From positions 2,980,001 to 3,044,000 of the forward strand of contig JAQFVV010000031.1 in assembly GCA_028023455.1 (NCBI GenBank): a stretch of 64,000 bases of DNA, in the 5' to 3' direction. This document shows positions 11,640-31,269 of this stretch, piece by piece. The notes beneath the pieces are model-generated. The model saw only the letters and a list, made by a program, of their open reading frames with translations, was not told the origin of the DNA and searched no databases. This DNA comes from Epiperipatus broadwayi (lineage: Eukaryota > Onychophora > Udeonychophora > Euonychophora > Peripatidae). A program made the translations under genes and the position numbers. Each line of letters starts with the position of its first letter. The first letter of the stretch is position 1.

Positions 11640-12260
11640 AATCATTGTAAGAAAATAAAGTTTTGCATGCACCAAAAGATATTACACATTACAAGCTAGA
11701 AAAAGAGGTTTTACTTTATCAACAAAAAATAGACATAGAGGAGGAGGGGTGGTATTATCTAAGTCATTAAGAGCCCCACTCATAAAAATATATTAATTGC
11801 CTTTACTAGAGTGCATAAAACAACATACTCTCAAAAATTGGTTTTACTGATCAAAAACGTATCAGGACATCTTAAAGTCACTTCAAAATTGTCTAGTATG
11901 CTTAAAAGCCATGCCAGTAAAACAAAATTATATTAACTTAATGAAATCGATTATACCTGAAAGACCTAATGGGATCTTAGTGATTATAGATCTTTGCCCC
12001 CATTTAATATAAATAGGTACTTATTAGTTATCTCTTTTCAAAATATGTATATGCTTACCCAACACTCTTTAATTCATGAGGATAGGGCAACCTAAAGCAA
12101 TATTAACAGACCATGGTACTCCTTTCCTATTCAAAGAATAGAAAACATGGGTGAAGAAATCTCAAATTAGGCATGTGCTCACATCCATTAGAAATCCACA
12201 GTACAATCCTTGTGAAAATATGACGTGGGAGCTCAGACAGTTGTTTCAGAGTTACCTAGA
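11640..12260 (+). pseudogene. Gypsy integrase relic
   Basis: The zinc-binding end shows CLVC at 11890-11901. A catalytic Asp lies in LTDHGTPF (GAC at 12109-12111), and a Glu 35 codons later at 12214-12216 lies in NPQYNPCENM, close to the D-35-E spacing of the family. The first Asp region (about 11970-12000) is recognisable but broken. The match stops soon after the Glu, which marks the 3' limit of what survives. Confidence 0.8.
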
Positions 12261-13860
12261 GAATAAGCATATGTGTGCATATGTGTTGGTATGCAGGGAG
12301 ATATATGAAATGTATGGATAAATAATACATTTGATTGTAATACTGATTAAAAACAAATGAATGAATAAAATTATTAAAACTGAATGTTTAAAAAAGTTTT
12401 GATAAATAAAATTAGTTTGGTTTTTTATATTTATTTTATTTTAAGTAATAAAATATTGCTTAAAATGTTACATAAAATAGTTAACTGTAATTTAACCATT
12501 AATGGCCATGTGAGTTCAAATAATTAGATCAGTTGCATCAGTAATCAATTTCACAGCTGATCTGTCAAAGGTGTTAAAGTTAAATTTAACCTAACTTGTA
12601 TTGGTTGAATAATTAACATAAAAGTTTTGAGGGTAGAATAGAAATTATGATATAAATAGAGGTTTTATTCATATTTAGTGTGTGTGTTGCTGCATGCATA
12701 CTCGTGGAATCCTAATTTTTTTTTCTTTAAAAAAAAAAAAGTAAGTTTCAATTTTCTTTAAAATTTATTATTTTTTTATTAAAAGCAAAAGTATGTTTAA
12801 AAGGTATAATTAATTTCCCTACAATTATGAATGGCTAAGGCAGAAGGTAACTATTTTCTGATATCAACTTTCAGTTAAAATTTAAAACTATAATGACCAA
12901 AAAGTTCAAAGGAAGTTTTGCATCTCTTATCTTATTTACGTATTGCATGTCTTTTATTTATTGGAAACTAAAATTAAGATACAAACTGTTACCTTTATTG
13001 TAGTGAACTATTTTAGCAGGAGGATGCTTAGTGTTTATCTAATTAAGTTAAAACATAAGTGAAGAAAATTGAAAGACATTATAGTGAACTATATTATAGT
13101 TTAAGATTGTGTCAATCTCCTTGTTATAAAATTTATTTAAAGCTGATGTTAAGGCTGAAATTTATTATTGATACCTGATATTGACTTTAAAAATATGCTC
13201 CTGTTTTAATAATGCTTATTTCTAAAATAATTTTAGAAGAGAGAAATATACTACCTTAAAATAAGGAAGAATGAATTTTATCTGCCAAGCATTTAGTATA
13301 ATTTAATATTAACCTTGCTTAATATCCAATTTAAAAAAAAAGTATTGAATATGAAAAACTAATTATATATTTCAGAAACTGTTGTACAAAATATTCTAAA
13401 CTACAATTGGTTAGGGATGAATTTTCAAATGATAATGAACTAAAAAGTTTATTCCTTATACCTTGACCAAAAATGGAAATAATTTATTTTAGTTAATTGA
13501 AAACAGGTGAACATATGTACTTTTTAAAAAAAGTTCCCATCTTATGCTAAGCAGTGGGAAGAGAAAGTTATTTGGAAATAGAATTTCAAAATACTGTATG
13601 AGAAATAATTAAAAAAAAAAACTGTTTAAAAATGCGTTCTTTTAAAAAAAGAAAATCTGAATTAAAAATAATAATGCTATATTATTGTACATGGAAACCC
13701 AGGATTCTATAAAAATGTAATCAGCTGAAAAATTTATTTTTCCAATGCCAGCCTATTTTTATTACTTCAATGTTTTAATATTTAGAAGATCTTTAAAGGA
13801 AGAAAGTAAAAATATCTTTAAAGAACTATTAAATGTGTTTTCTTTTAGAAATCATTGCCA
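12261..13860. other. AT-rich stretch with no recognisable gene
   Basis: I see no coding block, RNA gene or structured repeat. Some of it may be the lost 3' end of the gypsy element, but no terminal repeat supports that. Confidence 0.45.
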
Positions 13861-14487
13861 TGCTTTTGAATATTTGGTTGTTTTCTCATCCCTGGTGTTC
13901 ACCTTAAGATGTCGCTATTTCTAGGTAAATTCCTAGAAATATACAATTTCACTGGCCTTCACCCAACAAAAGAGGAATTTTTCTACGTTATAAACACAGA
14001 AAAGTCCTCACATTATGTTGGATGAATGAGGCAGTGGAAGCAACAGAAGCCAACACAAAGAGACTTCGTTCTATGACAAAACACAGAAAGAGTTCCCAAC
14101 GGCTGTCGGTTATGGATTTTTTTCTATGCTAAAAGCAAAGAGAAAGAAATGCCTTGATTGGCTGCCGTAGTAGTTGATTTTGTTCATCATTTTCTCATAA
14201 TAGTAGAATACCTATTTTCTCTGTAGTTTCATGTGAGAGTGTATGTATTTGAAGCAGTAGTTTTTTTAAATTTGATAAAATGTCTATTTTTTTAATGTGT
14301 TGTAACTTACTTTACTGTTGTAAGTTTAGTAATAATGTCCTGAAGATTCCATTACGAAGGGGTAACCCTCAAAAATTGCTTTCAAGGGTGCGAAAGGGAA
14401 AAAAAAATTAAAGGATCACGCGAAAAGTACCATTTTCATGAGAATTCAGCCATGGCCAGTTACTTTTGCTATATATATATATATATA

Positions 14488-14996
14488 TGCACAAACAAAA
14501 ACAACCCACTGTATAATTATTAGGAATTACTTGTCTGAAAAATAAAATTAGTCGGGTATTATTATTTTTTTTGTTTTGTTATATTTATTATTTCAAAATA
14601 AGATTAGTTTTTATATCTACACCCTAACAAAAACAACCCAGTTCCTGATTAATTACTGTCTTTAAAAAAGAAGTAAATTCAACAGGATTTGATTTTTTTC
14701 AATGGAGTCTTTGAATTACAGTTTGTTTGTTTTTATATATACACAAGATTTACCAAAAAAAAAAAAAAAAAGAAACCCACTTTCTGATTAATTACTGTCA
14801 AAAGAAATGCAAATTAGTTGGCTATCATTTTTAAATTTAGTATTTCAATAATGGTACCCTTTTTATATAGACAGACTTAACAAAAACAACCCACTTTCTG
14901 ATTCATTACTGTCCCCCCCCCCCAAAAAAAAAAGAAAACGGAAATTAGTCGGGTATCATTTTTCAATCGAGTCTTTCAATGACGGTCCTTACTAAT
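14488..14996 (+). repeat. ~127-bp tandem repeat, about four copies
   Basis: Each copy begins with ACAAAAACAACCCAC or a close variant (about 14492, 14631, 14755 and 14880). It continues with CTGATTAATTACTGTC and then TTAGTCGGGTATC-like and TTTCAATGG-like blocks. Copies vary in A and C run lengths. Confidence 0.75.
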
Positions 14997-15055
14997 AGTA
15001 GTTGGGTATCAATTCTAAATTATAGTATATAAATTACGTTACTTTTGATAGATTT

Positions 15056-15590
15056 AGAATTATGTCTTGCTTTTTTAATAAAATGATTGATTTACTCTTG
15101 ACCAAAAATACCGTAACTTTTAAAAAAGACACACATAAAGTCCAAAAAAATGAGAAAAAGCCCTGTAACTTTAAAGACACACACACAAACTCAAAAACAA
15201 TCTAAGATTAATAAACATTGACTTATTACGTCTTGCTTTTGAATCAAATTATTGATTTACTCTTGCAAAAAAAATACCGTAACTTTAAAAAGACACACCT
15301 AAAGTCCCCAAAAAAAAAAATTCAAAAAAGCCCCATAACTTTAAAGACACACACACACAAAACTCAAAAACAAGATAAGATTAATAAACATTTACTTATT
15401 ATGTCTTGCTTTTGAATAAAATTATTGATTTACTCTTGCAAAAAAAAAAGACCGTAACTTTAAAAAGACACACGTAAAGTCAAAAGAAAAAAAAAAAATT
15501 AGAAAAACACCATAACTTTAAAGACACACACACACAAACTCAAAAACAAGATAAGATTAATAAACATTTACAAAAATGAAAAAAACTAAC
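15056..15590 (+). repeat. ~170-bp tandem repeat, about three copies
   Basis: Copies start at about 15060, 15226 and 15399 with TTATGTCTTGCTTTT or a close variant. Each contains ATTGATTTACTCTTG, then CCGTAACTTT, then a CACACA run and AAACTCAAAAACAA. Confidence 0.8.
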
Positions 15591-15789
15591 ATCATATAAT
15601 AGTATTAGTTAGTAGAATATTTTATTACAAATCTAAAAAAATCAGATCTTTTTAGATCAAATCGATCATTTAGGTCCAGCCTGGAATCGTTATATGTATA
15701 TGTTTTTGATTAGCATCAACGCCATCCTGTGGCGAACACCAAGGATGAGAAAACAACCAAATATTTTGACTAAAAGCTTTGAATACCAT

Positions 15790-17121
15790 CATAAATTATC
15801 CTCAATAAATTATCTATATGTCTAAAATGGAAAATCAGTATGGAACTGAAACTATGAACTTAAGTTACTGTTTTATTTTTTTTATTCTCTGTTTTATTGG
15901 TTTAAAAAAAAACCAGAAAAATATTAATGTTATATTTTTGTCTCTAAAATATGTGTAATACTATTAAGCATAACTATGCCAGGTAAACAAATGTTACAAT
16001 TTTAATCTTAATGGGTTATGGAATAAGTAGATTGATATTCTGCCATTCTCAGGTAAATTATATGCTATTATTTATATTTATTAAGCATATTACAAGTTAA
16101 TTTCTATTTGATAATTTTATTCACAGAGATTTAAATATATCACAGTCTTAGTTTATTATATGTGAGATGTTTCACTCAGTTTTATTTTAAATCAGCCAAA
16201 GAGGTTTATCAGAGAGTTTTCCAGTCATTTGTTTTATAAATACTACATTAATAATAACTGCAAAGTTTTTTATATGCATTGAGAATTAATATTCTCACAT
16301 TTAATTTGCAATCTTTTAAAGTCCACTAGTCACTATATTTTTAGTATTTAATATTTTATTATGTGTGCATTATACTTTTGCCTAAAATTTTTATATGCAT
16401 TTAATTTTAGGTATTTCTTATAGTAGTCATTTGACACAGTTGTGCTTTGTTGGTTCTTACATTGAATATATATATGTCATATTTTTAAAATTCTTAGTGA
16501 TAACTTAATTAGTTCATGTGAAATATATATTTTGTCATTAGTTAGTATTTGTCAGTCTCATAGAGTTAGGCTTTGTTAATTATTTTGAGGATGCTTAATG
16601 GAGTAGACAAGGTCCTCCATCCTTATTGTATTGCTTTTCCATGAATTGATAGTGTTGGTGTCTATAGAGAGTTATTGTATAGCCTATAGTTTTTAATTGG
16701 TTTATAGCTCATATTCATACTATATGGCATGCTTAAAATCTATCAAATTCTAGACCAAATGGAGCTGAGTGTATGTATGTCAACAGTTATCATATTATAC
16801 CTTTCCCAAAATGATAGTAAACCAGACCACTATTTTAAATGGGATCAGCTTTTCCAAAAATTCTATCAGCTAGATGAAGTAGTTTATACATATAGTTTTA
16901 TCTATATGCAGAGAAGCACATATAAAGATACTGTCATAAAGTATATAAACTATAGCTGGTTTTATCATAGAAGTTGTACTTTAAGGGATTTGTAGGTATT
17001 CTAGTAAAATTATTTAATGTAAAATAGATAAAATTTTAGACATTTGTATTATTAACAGTTACAGAAACTAGGATCCTTGTGATTCCAAACTAGTTTGAGC
17101 ATAACAGTATTTCATATATAT
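15790..17121. other. AT-rich stretch with no recognisable gene
   Basis: An 88-codon open frame at 16729-16995 has no signal, domain or supporting splice context that I can see. Nothing else stands out. Confidence 0.45.
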
Positions 17122-19830
17122 ATATTGTAACAGTCAGAATCGTCTATCTCGCTAACACATTGCAGAATTCAAACCCCAGACACGAAACTGAACATTCTAG
17201 GAGGGGTTGCCTTCTAGATATACTAAGTTCGAATCTAAAGTCCAAATTTCACAGCGCCATCTACATGATAACGCATCTGGTGCCACTACTAGTATAACCT
17301 TTGACCGGTGCCTGGTGGTCAGGGAGAAATAAAAGACTCTATACTAGAAGAAGTTTGGGTGGCTAATTAATGTCTATGGATTTACAAAAGAAGTGCAGAA
17401 AATATATATATATATATATAGACCGAGACAGTGATAGGAATCAAATAAAATAAGAGATCAAATTTAGTTTTAAATAATTTCACACAATTTATTTATATAA
17501 ATATGCATATAACGCCACTGTCTGCTTATATGAGACAGGGACGCATATTAAATAATTGTTGGCATTTATATTTCAGTAAATGACAAAAGGTTATAAAGCA
17601 AAGTGATATATTCTATTCCTCAGGCTAATAGCATTACGACAATGTGCTTGATGAGATAGGAACATATGCGAGGTGCTGTGAGAATTTATACAAGTTTAAG
17701 ATAATATTTGAAATTAAATGTTCTAAAATATTTATTGATTTCGAGAATAGTACGGACTAAAGCTTACTAAGCAAAAAATGGGAATATGATCAAAGCATTT
17801 ATTTGATAATAATATTAATAGAGTTGCATTGGGAGGTCAGTATTGCTGATAATGAATTTATTAAAGTTGAAGGGTGTGACACGTTTAAGTCACGGATGCT
17901 TTGTAAAATAAATATAAAATAAAACAATATTGAAGATCCGGAATAATTATGGAGGGCATCTCGCCGCTAACCCGTAAGAAAGTATTTTGACGATCAGCCA
18001 AAACTTAGCGACTGTGTGACGATTGCGCTTAATTCCCAGGGGTGTCATTTGGGGCACCCTCTGCCTGGAAATTGCAAGCGTGGAGAAAACGGCCTTAACC
18101 GTGTAAAGAATCTTTGGAAAAATAAAACAAAGCAGTCTCAACAAACAATTCATGTACCAGCAATACAAGACTAGTGTATATAAAAACATACTAAATGGGT
18201 TTTACTTGGATTAAGAGAAATGCCCAATCAAATTCCCCGAAATTCATTTAAAAGGGTCCGCACATTCTCGACATCAATGATGAACTTTATAATTAAAGTA
18301 GAACATGGTAATTAAAATAGGAAAATGCATGCTTGCGGGTTTGAAAAGTAAGTATAGATTTATATACGCAATCATGCATTTGGGGACACATTTAAATCAT
18401 TGACTTCACACATACTCTTATATTAGATTAAAATCAATAACATGTAGATTTTAAACTATGTGATTATATTATATTAAAGAAAAGAATCGCCCTCGAATGA
18501 GTGATTTGCAAGATAATAAAATTGGAAAATTATAAATTTAAAATATGCCTTAATAGCGGCATCTTACTTTCAATAAAGGGACTAGTTCACTCGGTCAAAG
18601 ACGATTCTGACACATTATCATAATAAAATAAAAGAAAGCTTTATAAATAGAAAATATTAACCCAAGGATAGAGAGCAAAATGTTGAGTATATTTAAACAC
18701 ATTAAAGAAATACATAATGAAGTTATGTGAAATATAAGGAAAACAATTTTAAATAGCTATAGCATGTTAGTTATCACAAGAGCTCTTGGGTTAATTTAGG
18801 TTACCTCTGGAGACGCATTTGCAGGTAGATGTTCGGCAGGTTTTATAATTCAGCAGCAAAATCTGGAATGTTCATATTTTTGCAGTGGCAGCAGCAGTTC
18901 CGGGATCTGTGTGATAACTTCGATGGTATGGAGCAGTGGCTGGCTATTCCGAGGGGACATAGCCATCTTAACGCCTTTACTCGGACATGTCAAGGTTAGC
19001 AAATTATTAGAATAGAACACAGAATGATTTCTCTTAGACACATTAGAATAAAAAACAACTCTCTAACTGGAGAACAAAAGAAAAACCTCCTTTTTATAGT
19101 AGAATTTAACAATAGAACTGCTGCTCTGAAGCATTACAAAAATATCGGACTTATCAGCTGTAATTAAATCATTGGAATGTCTAAAGGAATTCAACATTAA
19201 TTAATTTCTTTTGTTAATTTCCCTGTCGACATTCGAATTACAAACTAGATTTAGTTAAAAATTACTTTTATTAATTAAAGAAAACCTTAAGTGGACATCT
19301 GCTGTTTTTAGATAAACTTATACAACATTTACTAATTAAACTATTGTCCCTCATTTATTTTAACAGAAATATTTGGAATAACTTTTTTTTAAATTGCAAT
19401 ATTTGAATCTATCCACTAAACGAATATTTATTAAATGAATTTTATTTTAAATCAAAATATATTACGACGGTAATATATTTGTAAATAGATTCAAACAAAA
19501 CAACTTTAACAATTTATAATTTTGATATGTTTTAAAATGGATATCATAGTGTGCGTGCAATTACGACTTATATAACTTACTTTTTAATAAATGTAAATTA
19601 TGTGAACAAATACATAATTCATAATATTTTATTTTATTTGGGAATAAGTTATATATATCATACGAGCATTGTGCTCGTGGTTTAAAATTAGGTGGGATTT
19701 TCGGTATAGAAGTGTATTGCAGACACACTACGATAGATTGGGGTTCAAACTAAGGTATGAAGGTAGGAAGTAGGTAAGAAAAGGTAAAACGAAGATCTGC
19801 AAAGCAGACCTTACTGTTTCAATATATATA
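17122..19830 (-). repeat. GC-richer dispersed repeat with (TA)n-flanked ends (T1)
   Basis: The block is clearly richer in G and C than its surroundings and is bounded by short (TA)n tracts at about 17115 and 19825. On the minus strand its end reads TCTGACTGTTACA followed by (TA)n. The same end, TTGTGACAGTCAGA, occurs at 46543 at the edge of an insertion in the hAT pseudogene. A TATA-like TATAAAAAGG lies on the minus strand near 19100. A B-box-like GGTTTGAATTC lies on the minus strand near 17165-17180. I found no protein. It could be a non-autonomous retroelement or a long solo terminal repeat. Confidence 0.45.
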
Positions 19831-19842
19831 TATTGTAACATA

Positions 19843-22022
19843 TACATATGCCATTACATTATTTTAAAATTTAAAAATAATGGGGAAAATAATTTCAAAT
19901 AACATCAGTTATTAAAAACTAAACGCCAAAATTAAAAAGAGTTATGTTTAACATATATATTGCACAGATGGAAAACTTTAAAAGTATTTTTTTGAAAAAT
20001 AAAAAAAAAGTAGTTGAATGTATTTTTTATAAAAAAAGTTAAAAATCTAAAAATAAAATATTTTTGTTAAAAAGTAACATAAATGAAAATAGAAATAAAT
20101 ATTAATTTTTATTTTAAGATTCTTATGTAATGTCAGTAAATGGAAATGATTGTTTTATTAATTAAATGAAAAAGCAAACTAGCCCTCAGGGCTCTGATAT
20201 AATTAAAAAGTCAGATAAGAAAATAAAAAATTAGATTGACCAATGCAAGCATGAAGCAACCAATGGTCAGACCCTAATAAAAATCATTGGAACAGAAAAC
20301 CATGTTCAGTGAATCCGGAGGATTATTATAAAAAAAAAAAACAATTCAAATTAAGAGTTAGTTCCAGCTTGATTTTTTGAGGAGGGTGAAAAGATGCACT
20401 TTTTACCCTCTTACTTATTTCAAATGAAATGATTGTTGAATTATGAATGGCACTATTGTAGACTCGGATCATATTGGGTCTTACAATAAAATAGTTCCAG
20501 GATTGAACCAGCTAAGGCAGCCTCCAGATTGAGAACTATGCTATGAATAACAGACCAGTCTTCTTTGAAATTTTGAATAATAAAGACTTTGTGGGAATTG
20601 GCCCAAAAAACCATGAGCTCCTCTACTGTAAAGTATGAACTATAAAATTTTAAAAAGTAATTAAGAACTTTCATCAATATTTAACAAGCTTTTAATAACC
20701 AGCTAAACATAAATTTTAAAAATGAACTTTATCTGACTTATTGAGGTTTCAAAATCAGTTTAATGTTTAATTTTATATATTTGAGATGACTAATTTAATT
20801 AAATCATTTTCATTTCTTTATTAATATTTATTGACTAAATTATTTAAATGTATTAAATTTAAATTGGATGTATATAGCTGCATAGATTCATTAACAGTTT
20901 TTTTTCATATGCCTAAAATATATAGATATCGGTAAATATGACACCTCATGCTGAGTGTCCAAATGTATTTATTCATATATCTTTTAAGTTATTGGTGTTA
21001 ATGTGGTACCTTATGATGGCCATTGGGTTTATTGTAAATTTCCCTCTGCAATTTCATCAATAACTTTATATTTTAATTGTTTGTGTCTATTTTGAATGGG
21101 TTTAATTTCAGGCTATTTGTTTCATGGTTAGGTTGATGCTGGTGGAGGGATATATTGGTGTTTATATCAATGTAATGTGAAGCATGTTTAGCATGCAGGG
21201 AAAAGCCCAATTAAATGCATGTTCCAAAGATGTAGTCATTGTGTTGCAATGTATGCAGATGTATTTTTTGCGACATTGACCCCTTTTAAAAAGCTCTATG
21301 AATAGGGACTATAAGTCAGCAGATAGACCACTCTGCCTCATACGTATCATTTCTCTTTTTAAATGTTTTATGTGCATGATGCCTTCACCAGATAGATGCA
21401 TATTCCTGTATTTGGATGAGATCATGTCCTTCAAATAATATCATGTTGTCAGATGCATATTCTTGTCAGTGTAGTTTTATGCTAGCATCTTCGTATTGCA
21501 TTGGTTGCATTTATATATCAGGAAGCAGGTGTTAGGTTGGCTGTGAATGTTTAGTCTGAGATTGAATGATTGTTTTGTGAAAAGTTTTTAACTGAGTAAT
21601 CTATGTAGCCTATCTATACTCAACATTCTAAAGTAAAAATATTATTATAATGTCCATCTGTGTGGACTGTCTAAAACAATGTAAATTAAAAAGAAAATCT
21701 AAATTTATTCCTCAAATTTATGTATGTGCATCAATAAATGTTTTGTGTGTTAATTACTGGCACTGGCTTATTTTTTTTTTTTTTAAAATATTAATATATT
21801 TTGAGAAAATAAATCTTTATTAAAACTTATAAGAATTTATATTATAAATTATCCCTGCTGCTTCCTGAGCTAGTGGCTTGGGCTTATGGTCTTAATAAAA
21901 TAAAATTGGATCTTACCAGTATGTATCTGCCTACTATATAAATTTTCCAGGTTCAAATAGTCTGGTGGCACCCTTGTACGGCAGATACGGTAAGACTCCA
22001 ACTATCAACAACTCCCTGACTG

Positions 22023-22027
<5 letters not shown>
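19843..22027 (+). repeat. ~2 kb dispersed repeat, copy A
   Basis: The copy begins around ATATGCCATTACATTA and ends at CCCTGACTGTTATAA, directly before the long (TA)n tract. Blocks shared with copies B and C occur in the same order: CCAAAATTAAAA with a GCACAGATG block, TGAACCAGCTAAGGC with CCTCCAG, GTTAATTACTGGCA, and GAGCTAGTGGC followed by TATCTGCCTACT and a CCCTTGTA block. Near the 3' end GTATCTGCC and GGCAGATAC can form a hairpin. There is no open reading frame shared by the copies, so it is a non-autonomous element or a terminal repeat. Confidence 0.75.

Positions 22028-22109
<82 letters not shown>
22028..22109. repeat. (TA)n microsatellite
   Basis: An uninterrupted TA run of about 41 units. 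It joins the 3' end of copy A to a sequence starting TTGTAAC, which is the reverse complement of a GTTACAA end. Confidence 0.97.
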
Positions 22110-28930
<6,821 letters not shown>

Positions 28931-31265
28931 CCGTATAATATATATACATGGGTAAAAATATGTGGGATCATTAAAATTTTCTAGGGGTGCAAAGATAAAG
29001 ATCACTTTTAAAATCCATTCCACTTTATTTTATACAACCGAAATTAGTTTATAGATAGCTAGTATTCTCATGGTACTATATTGATGGGACCATTTATGAT
29101 GATCAGCATATATCAAGATTCCAGCATTTTTTATGTTTACTATTATAGAAAATTTTGCTATTTAATTATGTGCATACAGTTGATGATTTTAGGTTTTAAG
29201 TTTGGCATTAGGCTAGAAAATTTTATAATGCCACTTGTAAACACAGTTTCAAAGGATGACTGTTATCTATTATGCCTTAAGTTTGACATTAGCTAGAAAA
29301 TTTTGTAATGTCACTTGTAAACCCAGTCACAAATGATGACTGTTATTTATTAATGATTAAATGTGGTGTTACTTTATTGTTATGTTTATAACTTATATAT
29401 TGTTTAGTAATTGCTTCCAATGCTGATATTTGTTCATACTTATTAACTATTGTATTTGGGAGGATGATGATGGAAACATATGAGTGATGGGTGTGTATAA
29501 ATAAAGCAATTCAACTAGCTCAACTTGAATGAAAAGTTATCTAATTCACATGTGGGATTACAAATACATAAAGTATAAATTGTGGATATGTCAATTTTGA
29601 TTCCCACAGTACACTTGTACATACATTTAAACAATTTAATACATCAATCTGGCTTTTATTTCTTATTGGAATCTTACTCTACAGCAACTCTGCCCAATGA
29701 TATTATTTATTTTACATTTCAATAAACATAATTAGTAAAATACATATATGTAAATTGAATAAACTTATTACGATTATTTTTTTAATATCTATTTACAAAC
29801 AATCTACGAAAATAATATTTTAATTATAACTCTAAATTTTCCAATAATCTAATACCCCCCCCCCTTTTATTGTGGTGGATCTTTAACTATGTTTACACAT
29901 TAAAAAAAAAAATTTGTGAAAAAAATGTTCAAGTATTAAAGTATTGTTAAAAGTTACATGAAAAGGAAATATGATGAAATAGTATATTCAGGAAGAAATT
30001 TAAAAATGTGGAAGGGATGGGCATTGCTAGACCTTTGGAAAATTTAGAGTTATAATTTGTATATTATTTTTGTAGATCATTTGTAAATATATACATTAAA
30101 AAAGAATTGTAATAAATTTATTCATTTTTGTGTATAGATATATATTTTATTAATTATATTTATTGTAATGTAGTGCATTGGTGGAATTGCTGTACGGTAA
30201 TTTGACATGTGATTTTATAATAAAAAAAAACATCTTGATAAGGTTCCAATAAGAAATGAAAGCAGGATTAATATATTAAATACATTTTTATTTATATTTA
30301 ATTGACCATTTCAATTCTGCTTTAAATTGATTATTTCAAATTTTATATAAAAAAGACAACATTATGGGCAATTTTTTTTACATTAAAATTTGATCATTTA
30401 AAGTATTGTAAGTAAATAAATAAATGACTATGCTATATGATTCATTCGTTATTGAGATTAATATAAATTTCTAGATTCATGAATTTATAAATATTTAAAT
30501 ATATGCGTGTAAAGTAATCATGAATATAAAGGTCATTAATTTAATTCTTGTCTGCCACTTGTTTAAATCAGAAATACTTAAAAAAGAGAAGAAAACAGAC
30601 CACTTAAAAATTATGTTTTTTCAACTAATGCATGTTATTCTTAACAAATTAAATGTATTTAGAAAACTATTAATAGTTTATTGCTAATAGATAATATATA
30701 TTTAGAAAAGTATAAATTAAGTTTAAACTTTTCTAAAACATTTAACAATTTATCTAGAAATAGAAATAATGCAACATATCATTGCAATTATAATGTCTTC
30801 TTTACAAATCTTCAGACAAAGATTAAGTTTGGGTACAAACCATATATTATATAAAAATTGAGGCATAAAATATGTCTAAAACGGGACAAAGTAAAAATTG
30901 CTTACGTAAATTCGAAGAGGTTATCTCTAAAGCTGTGCAACTAAAATTCCCAATTCATTTCCAAACAAATGAGTAAAATTAAACAAAAGAATAAATACTT
31001 AAATATTTTTTCAAATATCTTAAAACTACATTAGTAACATATATCTACTAAAGCAAAAATTTACTGATGAAGATTTCATAAGAGTTTTCCATGATAGAAA
31101 ATTTATATTCTTAATTTTGTCAAAAAATGAAAGTATGAAAAAAAACTTGTAAATATACTACACTTATCAAACCTCATACCGCATGCATCAATATAACCGG
31201 ATAAAATTTTCAGTTTAAAACACATAACCATGCTAATTGGTGTTTAAAACTCATTAGACTTGATC
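28931..31265. other. AT-rich stretch with small local repeats
   Basis: A tandem duplication with a period of about 84 bp lies at 29194-29350 (copies start with TTAAGTTTGGCATTAG and TTAAGTTTGACATTAG). An inverted pair joins about 29612-29665 and 30232-30285 around CTTTTATTTCTTATTGGAA. No gene is recognisable. Confidence 0.5.
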
Positions 31266-31269
31266 ATCA

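Larger units (their letters stand above)
7159..12260 (+). mobile_element. Decayed Ty3/gypsy LTR retrotransposon (gag-pol relic)
   Basis: Successive short blocks in shifting frames match the order of a Ty3/gypsy element: coiled-coil gag, capsid-like region, aspartic protease, reverse transcriptase, RNase H, then integrase. That domain order (integrase last) separates it from Ty1/copia. Many in-frame stops and frameshifts show it is dead. I could not find matching long terminal repeats at either end, so it is probably truncated. The 3' end fades just after the integrase catalytic Glu, near 12260. Two internal tandem duplications lie in gag and in the RT region. Confidence 0.88.
13861..15789. 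repeat. Minisatellite-rich block with inverted ends
   Basis: A segment at 13861-13905 returns inverted at about 15733-15789. The shared core is about 35-40 bp, around TTTGGTTGTTTTCTCATCC. Inside are a GC-richer stretch (13950-14460) and two tandem arrays. The inverted ends suggest terminal inverted repeats of a non-autonomous DNA element filled with minisatellites, but no target duplication is clear. No protein is recognisable. Confidence 0.5.

Noticed and set aside
14910-14930. Poly-C/poly-A run as a recombination signal
   Set aside because: Similar homopolymer runs occur at 29855 and 36945 with no shared context.
16729-16995. 88-codon plus-strand open frame
   Set aside because: No recognisable family, no splice support, and a composition expected of AT-rich chance frames.
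31060-31080. ACTGATGAAG as a hammerhead core
   Set aside because: No GAAA and no stems.
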